A stretch of 64,000 nt of DNA from Cytobacillus stercorigallinarum (GTDB taxonomy: Bacteria > Bacillota > Bacilli > Bacillales > Cytobacillaceae): positions 310,001 to 374,000 of the forward strand of contig NZ_JACSQT010000002.1 in NCBI RefSeq assembly GCF_014836495.1, written 5' to 3'. Position numbers and translations under genes: made by a program. The notes below the pieces were generated by a model, which was given only the letters and a program-made list of their open reading frames with translations, searched no databases and was not told where the DNA came from. Of the stretch, positions 52,743-63,918 are shown in pieces (the stretch's first letter is position 1; every line of letters starts with the position of its first letter).

Positions 52743-55343
52743 TTATTTTAACTTTTTTTGCATCTCATATAAGGTATTTAATGCTGTCATCGGTGTCATT
52801 TCTAGAATGTCTAGTTTCTTTAGCTGATCAAGCATCTTTCTTTCCTTCGTAGCAATATTTGTCCCTCTCTTCTCTTGCTTTTCTTCTTCAAAGAATGACA
52901 ATTGGCCTACTGCTTCTTCTTGTACTTCCATCGTTGCTGCTGTTGTATTTATTTTTGATGAATCCTTTGCTTCTAATCGCGTAAGAATGTCGTTTGCTCT
53001 TTGAATCAATGTCTCCGGTAGCTCTGCCAGTTGAGCAACATGTATACCATAACTTTTATCTGCTGAGCCCTCTTTAATCTTATGGAGAAATACGACCTTT
53101 CCGTTCTGTTCAACTGCACTGACATGCACATTTTCTAAACGTGGCAATTCTTCAGCCAAAACAGTAAGCTCATGATAATGAGTGGAAAACAATGTTTTCG
53201 CCCCAATATGATGGTGAATATATTCAATAATCGCTTGAGCAAGTGCCATTCCGTCATAGGTCGACGTCCCTCTACCAATTTCGTCAAATAGGATAAGACT
53301 ATTTTCTGTTGCATGAACAATGGCATTTCTTGCTTCTAACATTTCCACCATAAATGTGCTTTGTCCAGAGATTAAATCATCCGCCGCACCTATTCTAGTA
53401 AACACTTGGTCAAAAATAGGTAACACCGCTTGTTTAGCAGGGACAAAACAACCGATTTGTGCCAAAATGGAGGTTAGAGCAATTTGTCGCATATATGTGC
53501 TTTTACCTGACATATTTGGTCCAGTAATAAGTAGTAATTCTCTTTCCTGGTCCATATAACAGTCATTCGCTACATATTCTTGCGCATTCATCACTTTTTC
53601 GACAACTGGATGTCTCCCGTCTTCAATTACGATTTTCCGTTCATTTGAAAAGCTCGGTTTATGGTATTGTCGCTGTTCGCTAACGACAGAGAAACATTGC
53701 AACACATCAAGTTCACTGATAAGCTTGGCAAGATTTTGGATGCGTGGAATATGTTCTTTCACCTGTTCTCTTACCTCTAAAAATAATGTGTATTCTAGGT
53801 CTACAGACTTTTCTTCTGCTTGTAAGATTAATGCCTCTTTTTCTTTTAGCTCTGGAGTAATAAACCTTTCAGCATTTGTTAATGTTTGTTTTCTTTCATA
53901 TAGACCTTCTTCTAACAGATGAAGATTGGACTTTGTCACTTCAATATAATATCCAAAGACACGATTGTATCCGATTTTTAATGACTTAATCCCTGTCTTC
54001 TCTCTTTCTCTCTTCTCAAGCTGAGCAATCCAATTTTTACCGTTTTTCGTTGCATCACGATATTGATCGAGATCTTCATTAAAACCGTCAGCAATAATAT
54101 TGCCTTCCTTAATAGTTAACGGGGGATTATCGGCAATGGCTCTTTCTAACAAATCGGTTACATCCTCACAAGGATCCAGTTCACTTGCCAATTTTTTAGC
54201 TACATCATTCGTTAACTGATTCACTACATGTCCTATTTTGGGTACTTGCTGTAATGATTTCTGCAATTGAAATAAGTCACGAGCATTGACATTACCGAAT
54301 GCGACTCTACCTGCAAGCCGCTCTAAATCATATACTTCTTTTAAAGTATCTCTTAGCTCTTCTCGTTCGAAATAATGATTCATGAAAGTTTCCACCATTG
54401 ATTGTCGTTCTATAATGGCATCTTTATTAATTAACGGACGATCTATCCATTGTTTTAACATTCTTGAACCCATCGCTGTTTTCGTTTCATCTAGCAGCCA
54501 AAGAAGCGAACCCTTCTTCCCATTAGAACGCATTGTTTCTGTAAGTTCTAAGTTTTTCTTGGAGAAGTAATCAATTTTCATAAATTGGTTCACTTCATAC
54601 ACTTCAGCTAGTTGCAAATGATCAAGACTACGTTTTTGTGTTTTATACAAATAATTATATAATCTCATTACAGTATCACGCAGACGATTATTTGCTAACT
54701 TTGATACACTTTCCTCAAACGGTTGCTGAGTTTGAACATCATCTTCAATAGAAATGGTCAGAACCATTCTTTCTTTCATCTTTTTAAGCCATTTATCTGA
54801 GAACTGCGAAGAGACGACAATTTCTTTCGCATTAGAAACTGACAGCTCATTTAAAATAGAGGTAAAACCATCAGTAATAATGGTTGCTTTTGTTTCTCCT
54901 GTTGATAAATCACTATAAGCGAAACCATAGGTATCATCTTCAAATGCAGTTACTGTAGCGATATAGTTATTTTCCTTTTCATTTAACCCCTTGCCTTCCA
55001 TCCGAGTCCCAGGTGTAATTAATTGAACAACTTCCCTTTTGACTACACCTTTAGCTTGTTTCGGATCTTCGGTTTGTTCACATATGGCTACTTTATAGCC
55101 TTTTTCAATTAAGCGTTCGATATAATTTGGGGCTGAATGATAAGGTACCCCGCACATCGGTATGCGGTCTTCCGCTCCGCCATCTCTACTTGTTAACGTA
55201 ATTTCTAACTCTCTTGATGCTGAAATCGCATCTTCAAAAAACATCTCATAAAAATCGCCTAAACGAAAAAATAAAAAGGCATCTTGATAATCTGCCTTTA
55301 CACTTAAATATTGTTGTATCATCGGCGTATATGTTGCTGCCAT
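52743..55343 (-). CDS. mutS: DNA mismatch recognition protein MutS
   Basis: ATG 55343 with GTGGAGGAA upstream gives 866 aa; ATG 55364 would add seven residues and lies ahead of the binding site. It has the mismatch-binding Phe-x-Glu region ([11 protein letters not shown]), the lever/clamp region and the ATPase with [25 protein letters not shown] and FSTHYHEL. It recognises mispairs as a dimer and recruits MutL. Confidence 0.98.
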   Translation of the reverse strand: MAATYTPMIQQYLSVKADYQDAFLFFRLGDFYEMFFEDAISASRELEITLTSRDGGAEDRIPMCGVPYHSAPNYIERLIEKGYKVAICEQTEDPKQAKGVVKREVVQLITPGTRMEGKGLNEKENNYIATVTAFEDDTYGFAYSDLSTGETKATIITDGFTSILNELSVSNAKEIVVSSQFSDKWLKKMKERMVLTISIEDDVQTQQPFEESVSKLANNRLRDTVMRLYNYLYKTQKRSLDHLQLAEVYEVNQFMKIDYFSKKNLELTETMRSNGKKGSLLWLLDETKTAMGSRMLKQWIDRPLINKDAIIERQSMVETFMNHYFEREELRDTLKEVYDLERLAGRVAFGNVNARDLFQLQKSLQQVPKIGHVVNQLTNDVAKKLASELDPCEDVTDLLERAIADNPPLTIKEGNIIADGFNEDLDQYRDATKNGKNWIAQLEKREREKTGIKSLKIGYNRVFGYYIEVTKSNLHLLEEGLYERKQTLTNAERFITPELKEKEALILQAEEKSVDLEYTLFLEVREQVKEHIPRIQNLAKLISELDVLQCFSVVSEQRQYHKPSFSNERKIVIEDGRHPVVEKVMNAQEYVANDCYMDQERELLLITGPNMSGKSTYMRQIALTSILAQIGCFVPAKQAVLPIFDQVFTRIGAADDLISGQSTFMVEMLEARNAIVHATENSLILFDEIGRGTSTYDGMALAQAIIEYIHHHIGAKTLFSTHYHELTVLAEELPRLENVHVSAVEQNGKVVFLHKIKEGSADKSYGIHVAQLAELPETLIQRANDILTRLEAKDSSKINTTAATMEVQEEAVGQLSFFEEEKQEKRGTNIATKERKMLDQLKKLDILEMTPMTALNTLYEMQKKLK

Positions 55344-55470
55344 AATTTCCTCCACATATTTCATAATCTATTATTTTCTTATCTTATTATATCATACTTG
55401 AAAGTCAACAAACGATTAGAAATGCTTCATACTCTTGCCTATCTACACTCTTCAATACTTTTAAAAAAGA

Positions 55471-55500
55471 AAAAAACTAGGAAGTAAAACCTCCTAGTTA
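55471..55500 (-). terminator. Terminator after cotE
   Basis: AACTAGGA (55474-55481) pairs with TCCTAGTT (55491-55498); six T follow on the minus strand. Confidence 0.85.
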
Positions 55501-55504
55501 GTTA

Positions 55505-56047
55505 TTATTCCTCTTCAGTGCCAATGATGAAGTCTGGGTTTAAATCTTCAAATTCTTCATCTTCTACTTCTAATCCCCAATCTTCATCTTCGCAGTCACC
55601 TGCGTCAGCCACTGCTACACAAATCTTTGTTTCTCCAATGACTTCAACAATAAACTCTCTCTCTACATGTACAATAATTTTATTGCCATTTTTAGAGATT
55701 GTTGCTTCAATACAGTTTGGTTGTTGAACGACCCGTGCAACAACTTCAATATCGTCAAGGATTTCTTCATCACGATACTTCACTTTGATTACATCTTTGT
55801 ATTCCACGCACTCTGTAACTACTTCAGTTTGCGTGTTATCTTTATAAGAATACCAGATATTGATATCAAAGCTTCCGCTAACCTCTACAGTATTTCCCAC
55901 CTTTTTTGCTTTGTACTTATGGTTAATAATCCAGGCACCAAGAATACTAGATGGGTGGTGTTGAGGACAAACCGTGTGATTGGACTGGATAAACTTACGT
56001 CCTTTCGCAACGACTGCCTTCGTTATTATCTCTCTATAGTCTCCCAT
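55505..56047 (-). CDS. cotE: Outer spore coat morphogenetic protein CotE
   Basis: ATG 56047 (GAGGAGGG 10 bases upstream) gives 180 aa starting [18 protein letters not shown], the CotE start; an in-frame start at 56077 is less likely. The core ([42 protein letters not shown]) and very acidic tail are typical. CotE forms the scaffold for the outer coat. A sigma-K-like promoter lies just upstream. Confidence 0.95.
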   Translation of the reverse strand: MGDYREIITKAVVAKGRKFIQSNHTVCPQHHPSSILGAWIINHKYKAKKVGNTVEVSGSFDINIWYSYKDNTQTEVVTECVEYKDVIKVKYRDEEILDDIEVVARVVQQPNCIEATISKNGNKIIVHVEREFIVEVIGETKICVAVADAGDCEDEDWGLEVEDEEFEDLNPDFIIGTEEE

Positions 56048-56074
56048 TGCGAGCGAACCCTCCTCATTCATTTT

Positions 56075-56104
56075 CAATTCATCCTATGCGGGATATTAGA
56101 CTAG
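56075..56104 (-). promoter_or_regulatory. Sigma-K-like promoter of cotE
   Basis: Minus-strand ACAC, about 15 bases, CATAGGATG, close to the sigma-K form. Position before cotE fits late mother-cell expression, but the -10 is near the start codon. Confidence 0.4.
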
Positions 56105-56502
56105 TGTGCGACCTATTTTCTTATGGGCAATTAGCCAAATCCATTAGCATGCTTTATCATATGCCGCATACGGGCGATTGTTACGGACTGAGGTGGGCAA
56201 GGGCCCAATCTAGGAAAGATTTTTCATCAACTTCTTGGAACATTTCCTCTCGCTTTTGATTCAAATACTTGTAGAAATTGACACGTGGCTTTTATAATAA
56301 TCATAAAAAATGTTATTTGCTGAGGAAATGGTGATAAATCCATATAATTACCCTATTTTGATAATTATCTTTCCATATCTACATTCAACAATAAGAAGTT
56401 CTAAATCTAAGAATATATTGATAAGACTAAAGTGGCCACAACAAAAGACCATTCAATTATTGAAACGAGTTTCTAAAGTGGCAGATTCCTACGAACCAAT
56501 AA

Positions 56503-56551
56503 TAAAAAATCAAAAGGGTGATCACATCGACTTGTGATCACCCTTTTGATT
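56503..56551 (-). terminator. Terminator after ricA
   Basis: A perfect 19-bp stem (56508-56526 with 56533-56551, core AAAAGGGTGATCACA) with a 6-base loop and a T run on the minus strand. Confidence 0.95.
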
Positions 56552-56553
56552 TT

Positions 56554-56979
56554 TTAATGTTGGCAGCCTGAATTTTTTAATTGTGAGCCCGTTTGACCAG
56601 ATAGTAAATCGCCACCAGTTGACGAAATAATCTCATCCGTTACTCTGTTAGAAATGGCTGAAGAGACAATTTGTAATAAATCATTCACATCCACTTGAGA
56701 TTGTTTAAACTCTTGAACAACTGGAATTGCATCTAGCTCTTCTTCAAGAGAATCAATTTTCGCTTCTGTTTTTCTTAAAGCTTCTTCTTTCCCATAATGT
56801 TGTAAATTAACCGCTTGTTTTTGTAGCCCTTTAATTTGCGCAATAATCTTTGAAACTTTTTCATTTTCATTAATTTGTGCTTCCGCACGTTTAAAGAAAT
56901 CTACTTCTTCCGTATCAGCTATCATTACAGCTAGTTCTCTTGCCCGTTTTACAATATCATCTTTAGAATACTTCGCCAT
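56554..56979 (-). CDS. ricA: RicA (YmcA), RicAFT complex subunit
   Basis: A 141-aa helical YlbF/YmcA-family protein (KYSKDDIVKRARELAVMIADTEEV-type start) ending with a Cys near the C terminus (NSGCQH), a likely Fe-S ligand in the RicA-RicF-RicT complex. The complex aids phosphorelay to Spo0A, biofilm formation and RNase Y targeting. The gene is 1 base after miaB, as ymcB-ymcA in Bacillus. RNase Y itself is encoded at the window end. Confidence 0.9.
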   Translation of the reverse strand: MAKYSKDDIVKRARELAVMIADTEEVDFFKRAEAQINENEKVSKIIAQIKGLQKQAVNLQHYGKEEALRKTEAKIDSLEEELDAIPVVQEFKQSQVDVNDLLQIVSSAISNRVTDEIISSTGGDLLSGQTGSQLKNSGCQH

Positions 56980-56980
56980 C

Positions 56981-58525
56981 TTAGCTCACCTCAAGATTTT
57001 CTTTTTCTTCAATCATCTCACCATTAAGTGACCAAGTTTTAGCATCCGTCACTTTCACTTTGACGAGTTTTCCAATTGCTGTCTTCGGTCCTTTAAAGTT
57101 TACCAACTTGTTCTTTCTTGTATAGCCGGCCAATGTATCAGGGTTATTTTTACTTTCCCCTTCTACTAACACTTCAACTATTTCACCTTGGTATTTCTTC
57201 ATAGATTCAGCAGATATTTCATTGACTAGTGCGTTTAATCTTTGTAAGCGTTCTTTCTTCACTTCCATTGGTACATTATCTTTCATTTTCGCAGCAGGTG
57301 TGCCTTCACGAGGAGAATAGATAAAAGTATACGCCGCCTCAAAGCCTACTTCACGATAGAGCGACATCGTTTCCTCGAACTGTTCTTCTGTTTCATTCGG
57401 ATAACCAACAATAATATCTGTTGTAAAAGTTGCACCTGGTACGTTTTCTTTTATTTTGCCTACTAACTCTAAGAACTGTTCTCGGGTATACTTTCTAGCC
57501 ATAATTTTCAATACATCATTCGAACCGGATTGCACTGGTAAATGAATATGTTCCACAAGATTGCCGCCTTTTGCCAGCACTTCAATGAGATGGTCATCAA
57601 AGTCACGTGGATGGCTAGTTGTAAAACGGACCCTAGGAATATCAATTTTATGAATTTCATCCATTAAATCCCCGAGACCATACTTCATATCATTAAAGTC
57701 TTTACCGTATGCATTCACATTTTGCCCTAATAAAGTAATTTCTTGATAGCCTTTGGCCGCTAATTGACGGACTTCTTGAATGATATCTTCCGGTCTGCGA
57801 CTTCTCTCTTTTCCTCTTGTATAAGGAACAATGCAATACGTACAGAATTTATCACAGCCATACATAATATTTACCCAAGCCTTAATATTACCTCTTCTCA
57901 CTTTAGGTAAATTTTCAATTACATCGCCTTCTTTAGACCAAACTTCAAGTACCATTTCCTTAGACATATAAGCTTCTTGTAAAATATTTGGCAAACGGTG
58001 AATATTATGCGTACCGAACACCATATCTACTTGGCTATATGTTTTAAGAATTTTATTAACAACAGATTCTTCTTGAGACATACATCCACAAACACCGATA
58101 AGTAAGTCAGGATTTTGTTGTTTTAAATGTTTTAAATGTCCGAGTTCACCAAACACTTTATTTTCCGCATTTTCACGGATAGCACAAGTGTTTAGAAGAA
58201 TCACATTGGCATCATCAACGGATTCAGTTGGTTCATAGCCTAAATTCATAAAAATCCCTGCCATTACTTCCGTGTCATGCTCATTCATCTGGCATCCATA
58301 TGTACGAATATAGAACTTTCGGCCTTCCCCTAATCCAGCAAATTCACTCGGTATTTCAAAATCCTTATGATATTTGACATCTTCTTTTCCACGTTTCTTC
58401 GCATCCTTTAAAGATGGAGCTGTATACACATGTTCAAAATACTTGCTGTAATCCTTTTCGGATTTTTTGTCCGCAGGATTTGCGACCTTTACTTGTTGAG
58501 TTTCTAATCTTTGTTTTTCATTCAT
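56981..58525 (-). CDS. miaB: tRNA methylthiotransferase MiaB
   Basis: A 514-aa radical-SAM enzyme: UPF0004 domain ([35 protein letters not shown]), radical SAM cluster CDKFCTYC, and a C-terminal TRAM domain. The extra N-terminal 65 residues are typical of Bacillus MiaB. It methylthiolates i6A37 made by MiaA. It heads the miaB-ricA operon. Confidence 0.97.
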   Translation of the reverse strand: MNEKQRLETQQVKVANPADKKSEKDYSKYFEHVYTAPSLKDAKKRGKEDVKYHKDFEIPSEFAGLGEGRKFYIRTYGCQMNEHDTEVMAGIFMNLGYEPTESVDDANVILLNTCAIRENAENKVFGELGHLKHLKQQNPDLLIGVCGCMSQEESVVNKILKTYSQVDMVFGTHNIHRLPNILQEAYMSKEMVLEVWSKEGDVIENLPKVRRGNIKAWVNIMYGCDKFCTYCIVPYTRGKERSRRPEDIIQEVRQLAAKGYQEITLLGQNVNAYGKDFNDMKYGLGDLMDEIHKIDIPRVRFTTSHPRDFDDHLIEVLAKGGNLVEHIHLPVQSGSNDVLKIMARKYTREQFLELVGKIKENVPGATFTTDIIVGYPNETEEQFEETMSLYREVGFEAAYTFIYSPREGTPAAKMKDNVPMEVKKERLQRLNALVNEISAESMKKYQGEIVEVLVEGESKNNPDTLAGYTRKNKLVNFKGPKTAIGKLVKVKVTDAKTWSLNGEMIEEKENLEVS

Positions 58526-58685
58526 TTACGACATGCCCCTTTCTATGTTACTGTAGGCGTTTACTATCCATTATTTCCATACACATTACTATAGTATAAA
58601 GCGTATTTCTATTGAACACAATAGCAATGCACCTTTCCTATTCTTTTTCGTAGGAAAGTATTAAAAAATATACTCATATTCTATA

Positions 58686-58735
58686 AAGAAAAAAAGACTT
58701 AAGAAAATCAAAACTGGATTTTCTTAAGTCTTTTA
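58686..58735 (-). terminator. Terminator after korB
   Basis: A 17-bp perfect stem (58693-58709 with 58717-58733, core GACTTAAGAAAATC) with a T run on the minus strand. Confidence 0.95.
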
Positions 58736-58737
58736 TT

Positions 58738-59604
58738 TTACATAAATTCTTCTACTAGTTTATCAAAGTATGCTTGATCTAAGTTTAAATCAGCCTTTGC
58801 TAACGGTGTTTCAGAATAACCGTGAAGCATTTCCTGATAAGACTTACGTTCAGTGTTTTGATAGATTAGTCCTGTTACTAAACCATCGTGTTTCATTAAT
58901 GTTTGCATTGCTTGTTCTCTATTGGAAGAATCGTATCCCTCGATATCTTTCAATTTAGTTAAATTTGCTTTAAACCAATCATACGTATTGATTTTGTTAT
59001 AAGTGACACAAGGACTAAACACATTAATAAGTGAAAATCCATCATGTTGAATTCCTTGTTCAATGAGAGCAGTTAAATCTTTCAAATCGGTAGAAAAACT
59101 TTGGGCAACAAAAGTAGCTCCTGCCGTTAAAGCCATTTCCATTGGTGAAATCGCTTGTTCAATGGAACCTTCAGGTGTTGATTTTGTTTTAAAACCAGTA
59201 GATGAACGCGGTGATGTTTGCCCTTTTGTTAAGCCATAAATTTGGTTATCCATCACAATATACGTGATATTAATATTACGGCGAATAGCATGAATCGTAT
59301 GCCCCATACCGATAGCAAAGCCATCCCCGTCACCACCAGAAGCAATAACAGTTAAGTCCTTATTCGCCATTTTAACACCTTGAGCAATCGGTAATGAACG
59401 TCCATGGATTCCGTGAAATCCATATGAGTTAATATAGCCTGAAATTCGCCCAGAACAACCAATTCCAGATACTACAGCTAATTCTTCAGGTTCTAAACCA
59501 ACATTTGCGGATGCGCGTTGAATAGCAGCTTGAACAGAGAAGTCACCACAGCCTGGGCACCAGTTCGGTTTTACATTATTTCGAAAGTCTTTAAATGTAG
59601 CCAT
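58738..59604 (-). CDS. korB: 2-oxoacid:ferredoxin oxidoreductase, beta subunit
   Basis: A 288-aa ThDP subunit: CPGCGDFSVQ near the N terminus, ThDP/Mg motif GGDGDGFAIGMGHTIHA (about 90-106) and YIVMDNQIYGLTKGQTSPRS. It lacks an 8Fe ferredoxin domain, as in two-subunit enzymes. With the alpha subunit, it oxidises 2-oxoglutarate or another 2-oxoacid to the acyl-CoA, reducing ferredoxin. Its start codon follows korA stop directly. Confidence 0.93.
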   Translation of the reverse strand: MATFKDFRNNVKPNWCPGCGDFSVQAAIQRASANVGLEPEELAVVSGIGCSGRISGYINSYGFHGIHGRSLPIAQGVKMANKDLTVIASGGDGDGFAIGMGHTIHAIRRNINITYIVMDNQIYGLTKGQTSPRSSTGFKTKSTPEGSIEQAISPMEMALTAGATFVAQSFSTDLKDLTALIEQGIQHDGFSLINVFSPCVTYNKINTYDWFKANLTKLKDIEGYDSSNREQAMQTLMKHDGLVTGLIYQNTERKSYQEMLHGYSETPLAKADLNLDQAYFDKLVEEFM

Positions 59605-61338
59605 TTAGAACAACTCCTTGCACTTTGTATGGATTTCGTGCGGCAAGAAAGGATTCCCGTCGTACTTATTATATTTAATGATTTTATTCGCATATCCAAC
59701 ATTCATTTTAATAATATTTGCTAACTGTCCAGTGGCATTATTTTCAACCACCACAACCTTTTTAGCAGATGCTACTAGCGGCATTAACTCATCAGTTGGG
59801 AATGGATGAATCAAACGAATATGTGCGTGATTCACCTTCAAACCGTCTGCTTCTAATCTAGTAATCGCTTCTTCAATCGCACCTCTTGTTGAAATGAAAC
59901 CAACTAATAACAAATCTGCTTCTTCATGAGGGGCGTTTTTATATACTGGTGTATTAAATTTCACATTTTCAATTTTACGGAACCGTTTATCCATTTGTTG
60001 AATACGATTTGCTGCTGATTCCGATGGTTTTCCAGATTGATCATGCTCCACACCTGTAACATGGTGGATACCATATTTCATCCCTGGGATTACCCGTGGT
60101 GATACGCCATCCTCCGTCACTTCATAACGTTTAAAATATTCTTTGCTATCTATTTCAGGTAGATCGTCTTGTAGCTTCCCACGACGAATTTCTACTTCAT
60201 TAAAATTCAATGGTTCTACCGTTTGTTTACCTAATGATAATTGTAGATCTGATAAAACAATAACTGGACATTGATATTCTTCAGCTAAATTAAATGCTTC
60301 AGCAGTATCATAAAACGCTTCCTGTACTGTACTTGGTGCAAGAACAATTTTTGGAATTTCTCCATGTGTTCCGTAAATCATAGCCATTAAATCTGACTGT
60401 TCTTGTTTTGTTGGTAGACCTGTTGACGGACCACCACGCTGAGTATCAACGATGACTAACGGTGTCTCTGTAATACCTGCTAGACCAATTGATTCCATTT
60501 TTAAAGATAATCCTGGACCGGCTGAGGCAGTGAAAGCACGTACTCCTGCATAGTTGGCTCCAATCGCCATAGTTGCAGCAGCAATCTCATCCTCCGTCTG
60601 AATAACAGTACCACCAAGTTCAGGTAATTTTTTTATTAAATACTCCATAATTTCCGAAGCTGGCGTAATTGGGTAAGCAGCCATAAATCGACTTCCTGCG
60701 GCTAATGCACCAAGTGCAATGGCATCATTTCCGATCATGAACATTCTTTTCTTACCGTCCGCTTCATCCAACTGCATCAAGCCATCTGTTTTACCTAATT
60801 GTTCAACTGTTGTATCATAACCAGCTTTTATTGCTTCCATATTTTTATCTACAACGGCTTGTCCTTTGCGGGCAAAAATCTCTTCAACTACTTCTTTAAA
60901 AACTTCGACATCCAAATTTAAAACGGCGCAAGTTGAGCCTACAGCGACCATATTTTTCATAAGTGATGTTCCTAGATCTGTCGCCATTTGTGTAAATGGA
61001 ACGGATAGAAGTAGCGCGTTTGTATCTTCTGGTTTCTCTGGATTAAATTTCGCATCTGCTAAGATGATACCACCATCATGTAACTCTTTATAATTGACAT
61101 CGATCGTTTCTTGGTCAAACGCAACAAGAACGTCTAAATCATCTGCAACAGACCGCGTTTGAGAGGTACTCACACGAATTTTGTTATTCGTATGCCCACC
61201 TTTAATACGAGAAGAAAAATGACGGTATCCGTATAAATAATAGCCAAGGCGATTCAATGCAATAGAAAATATTTCACCAGTGCTTTCAATTCCTTCGCCT
61301 TGTTGTCCGCCAACCTTCCACGAAAGTTGTTTCACCAT
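59605..61338 (-). CDS. korA: 2-oxoacid:ferredoxin oxidoreductase, fused gamma-alpha subunit
   Basis: A 577-aa protein with the gamma domain at the N terminus (KVGGQQGEGIESTGEIF, SRIKGGHTNN, about 1-180) fused to the alpha domain (about 195-577: AAYPITPASEIMEYL, GPGLSLKMESIGLA, TQRGGPSTGLPTKQ). This KorA-type fusion is common in bacilli and offers a CoA-dependent oxidation besides the 2-oxoglutarate dehydrogenase complex. The exact substrate is inferred. The start is ATG with AAAGGGGTG upstream. Confidence 0.93.
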   Translation of the reverse strand: MVKQLSWKVGGQQGEGIESTGEIFSIALNRLGYYLYGYRHFSSRIKGGHTNNKIRVSTSQTRSVADDLDVLVAFDQETIDVNYKELHDGGIILADAKFNPEKPEDTNALLLSVPFTQMATDLGTSLMKNMVAVGSTCAVLNLDVEVFKEVVEEIFARKGQAVVDKNMEAIKAGYDTTVEQLGKTDGLMQLDEADGKKRMFMIGNDAIALGALAAGSRFMAAYPITPASEIMEYLIKKLPELGGTVIQTEDEIAAATMAIGANYAGVRAFTASAGPGLSLKMESIGLAGITETPLVIVDTQRGGPSTGLPTKQEQSDLMAMIYGTHGEIPKIVLAPSTVQEAFYDTAEAFNLAEEYQCPVIVLSDLQLSLGKQTVEPLNFNEVEIRRGKLQDDLPEIDSKEYFKRYEVTEDGVSPRVIPGMKYGIHHVTGVEHDQSGKPSESAANRIQQMDKRFRKIENVKFNTPVYKNAPHEEADLLLVGFISTRGAIEEAITRLEADGLKVNHAHIRLIHPFPTDELMPLVASAKKVVVVENNATGQLANIIKMNVGYANKIIKYNKYDGNPFLPHEIHTKCKELF

Positions 61339-61532
61339 GTCCTACACCCCTTTTATTACATTCGAGAAATATGTAAAAAACTTGTATAATCTCTTTTTAT
61401 ACATCCATTTCACCATTTAACGTACTAAACGCTTTCAATTCTAGACCTAACAATGTAAAAATGCAAGCCTTTAAGATTAAATAATTGATAGATTTATTTA
61501 TTTTTTTAGATAGTTAAGAAAAATTAATCTAT

Positions 61533-62459
61533 TTATCTGCTAAATAACACATTTTTGAAATTATGATAGGTAATCTTTTCTACAACCTCCTGTGAGAAAT
61601 GCTGTAATAAAGTATCAATCAAATATTGATACTCTCCTGCATGCTCAAGCCCTTTTAGTGGTGGTTCAGTGCCATCAAAGTCTGAACCAAGGCCAATGTG
61701 GTTTTCTCCACCAAGAGAGCAGATATAATCAATATGTTTTAATACATCATTGATTGACGCTCGATGTGGCTCATTTAAGAATTCCCTCACAAAAGTCAAT
61801 CCAATCAAACCATCTTTCTTAATAAGTGCGCGAATTTGGTCGTCGGTTAAATTCCTTGGATGCGCACAATAATGAAGACAATTAGAATGTGAGGCAAACG
61901 GTCTTTTAGCTATATCCATTACATCCCAGAAGCCTTTTTCTGATATATGCGAAACATCACATAATATATCTCGTTCATTTAATACTTCTACAACCTTTTT
62001 GCCAAATCGTGATAGCCCTCCTGCACTCTCTTCTAATACACCATCGGCAACAAAATTTCCGTAATTCCATGTTAAACCGACCGACTGTACACCTAATCTT
62101 AACAGCGTTTTCAATTTCACTTCATCATTGTAGATAGCATCACAGCCTTCTAAAGTTAAAACAGCCCCTAGTTCATTCTCCTGTAATCCTTGAAGATCTT
62201 TATTTGACTGAATTACCTTCACTTGAGGATGAGGTTTAACTATTTTTTCATAAAAAATATCAACCATTTGTAGTGCTGCGTTAAACTTTAATTCTGGATG
62301 AATTTTCTCTGGTACATAAATAGCAAACAATTGGACTTTCACACCACCGGCTAATAGTCGATTAAGATTAGCCTGTAGCAGCTGCGAATGCTGAAACTCA
62401 ATAGAAGGGTCCAAAAACATTTTTGCTAATACATCACAATGCCCATCAAATATCTTCAC
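61533..62459 (-). CDS. Membrane-dipeptidase family (M19) dipeptidase
   Basis: A 308-aa metallopeptidase related to renal dipeptidase: His7-Cys-Asp9 (DGHCDV), LTLEGCDA glutamate, CDVSHISEKGFWDV and SHSNCLHYCAHPRNL histidines, and a late GLGSDFDG. It hydrolyses dipeptides, possibly with D-residues at the C-terminal side. GGAGGGAGAAA precedes the ATG. There is no signal peptide, so it is cytosolic. It lies between spoVS and korA in the same direction but with long gaps. Confidence 0.9.
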   Translation of the reverse strand: MKIFDGHCDVLAKMFLDPSIEFQHSQLLQANLNRLLAGGVKVQLFAIYVPEKIHPELKFNAALQMVDIFYEKIVKPHPQVKVIQSNKDLQGLQENELGAVLTLEGCDAIYNDEVKLKTLLRLGVQSVGLTWNYGNFVADGVLEESAGGLSRFGKKVVEVLNERDILCDVSHISEKGFWDVMDIAKRPFASHSNCLHYCAHPRNLTDDQIRALIKKDGLIGLTFVREFLNEPHRASINDVLKHIDYICSLGGENHIGLGSDFDGTEPPLKGLEHAGEYQYLIDTLLQHFSQEVVEKITYHNFKNVLFSR

Positions 62460-62530
62460 TTTCTCCCTCCTTTATTCTTTAAATATACAAAATCTTTCAT
62501 CTATTCTCTATTGTTTTTTCTTACAAAGAG

Positions 62531-62560
62531 AAAAAACCCATTTGATAATCAAATGAGCTT
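62531..62560 (-). terminator. Terminator after spoVS
   Basis: CCCATTTGA pairs with TCAAATGAGC (one mismatch) around TAA; six T follow on the minus strand. Confidence 0.85.
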
Positions 62561-62588
62561 TTACATTTTTGATGGACAATGACAGCCA

Positions 62589-62849
62589 TTATCTAGGTTC
62601 TACGATTAGTTTTATAGCTGTTCTCTCTTCCCCATCTATCAAAATATCTGTAAACGCAGGAATACATACTAAGTCTACACCGCTAGGCGCTACAAATCCT
62701 CTTGCGATTGCTACTGCTTTAACCGCTTGATTCAATGCACCCGCACCAATTGCCTGGATTTCTGCTGCTCCTCTTTCACGTAGAACACCAGCAAGCGCAC
62801 CAGCTACAGAATTAGGATTAGATTTTGCTGAAACTTTTAATATTTCCAT
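62589..62849 (-). CDS. spoVS: Stage V sporulation protein S
   Basis: An 86-aa Alba-superfamily protein beginning MEILKVSAKSNPNSVAGALA and containing GAGALNQAVKAVAIARG, essentially identical in pattern to other SpoVS proteins. It is made early in sporulation and affects septum and coat events. GAGGAGGAGC precedes the ATG. Just upstream a hairpin (CCTGA 62877-62881 with TCAGG 62904-62908, inner CTCTTT/AAAGAG) lies in the leader, near a five-codon frame. Confidence 0.97.
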   Translation of the reverse strand: MEILKVSAKSNPNSVAGALAGVLRERGAAEIQAIGAGALNQAVKAVAIARGFVAPSGVDLVCIPAFTDILIDGEERTAIKLIVEPR

Positions 62850-62999
62850 TCCTAGCTCCTCCTCATTTTTCCCCCTCCTGAATGCTCTTTTTTAAAGAGT
62901 TCATCAGGTTTCAATAAATGTTTCCACTGCTACTATATTCATAATGAAAAAGACATATTCCAGCTTGACCAGAAAAATTAGAAATTGAGGAGGTTTTTT

Positions 63000-63797
63000 T
63001 TAGCTATAAAATGGATGATCATCATTAATTAAAACGCTTTCTATCTTCTTCGCTTTTCCTGTTTTCATATCAATGTCAATGATTACGGCACTCAATATAC
63101 CTCTTCCACTTTTCGGTACTTCAAAACGGACGGGCATATTCGTGATAAACCGCTTTAACACAGCTTCTCTTTCCATACCAAGAATGCCATCGTATGGTCC
63201 AGTCATCCCTACATCACTCATAAATGCCGTCCCATTTGGTAGAATGCGTTGATCTGCTGTTTGCACATGTGTATGAGTGCCAATTACTGCTGAAACCTTA
63301 CCATCTAAAAACCAGCCCATTGCTTGTTTCTCACTTGTTGTTTCACCATGAAAATCGACAAAAATAACCGGTGTTCTTTGCTTTGCTTCTTCAATAAGTT
63401 GCTCTGCTTTTTCAAAAGGACAATCACTTGGTTGCATAAATGTTCGACCTTGTAAATTGATAACAGCTATTTCTTCACTATTATATTTTAAATAAATTAA
63501 ACCCTTCCCTGGATTGTTATCAGGGAAATTAGCAGGCCTAACCAAATATTTTGCCTCTTCAATAAAATCAAATATCTCCTTATTATCCCATGTGTGATTA
63601 CCTAATGTCACTGCTTGGGCCCCAGCCGATAAAAATTCCCTGTATATTTTTTCGGTAATTCCTCTACCACCAGCTGCATTTTCGCCATTTATAATGGTTA
63701 TTTGCGGGCGATACTTTTCCTTTAATTTCGGTAAATACTCCTCTACCATTTCACGACCTAATGATCCAACAACGTCCCCTACAAATAAAATTCTCAT
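63000..63797 (-). CDS. ymdB: 2',3'-cyclic nucleotide phosphodiesterase YmdB
   Basis: A 265-aa dinuclear metallophosphoesterase with GDVVGSLGRE (7-16), NGENAAGG, LGNHTWDN, DFHGETTSEK and GTHTHVQTAD, which supply the Asp/Asn/His/Glu ligands. In Bacillus YmdB affects biofilm and motility gene expression. It lies between rny and spoVS as in Bacillus subtilis. Confidence 0.95.
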   Translation of the reverse strand: MRILFVGDVVGSLGREMVEEYLPKLKEKYRPQITIINGENAAGGRGITEKIYREFLSAGAQAVTLGNHTWDNKEIFDFIEEAKYLVRPANFPDNNPGKGLIYLKYNSEEIAVINLQGRTFMQPSDCPFEKAEQLIEEAKQRTPVIFVDFHGETTSEKQAMGWFLDGKVSAVIGTHTHVQTADQRILPNGTAFMSDVGMTGPYDGILGMEREAVLKRFITNMPVRFEVPKSGRGILSAVIIDIDMKTGKAKKIESVLINDDHPFYS

Positions 63798-63883
63798 AAT
63801 CTTTTCCCTTCTAAATATACTTCTGTTTATACATACGCAAATCTCTGAGGAGATAGTTAGCTCTTCAAGAGTTTAATCCTTCA

Positions 63884-63917
63884 AAAAAAGGAAAGGCGAT
63901 GCCTAAAAGGCATCGCT
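63884..63917 (-). terminator. Terminator after rny
   Basis: GCGATGCC (63896-63903) pairs with GGCATCGC (63909-63916); CTTTCCTTTTTTT follows on the minus strand. Confidence 0.85.
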
Positions 63918-63918
63918 C

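Larger units (their letters stand above)
56048..56553. other. Interval between ricA and cotE
   Basis: About 500 bases with the cotE promoter region, the ricA terminator (56503-56551) and a 34-codon minus-strand frame without a normal start (about 56190-56292) whose end reads FLDWALAHLSP. Otherwise A/T-rich. Confidence 0.5.

Noticed and set aside
56310..56537. Plus-strand 75-codon frame between cotE and ricA
   Set aside because: It enters the perfect terminator of ricA and has A/T-driven composition.
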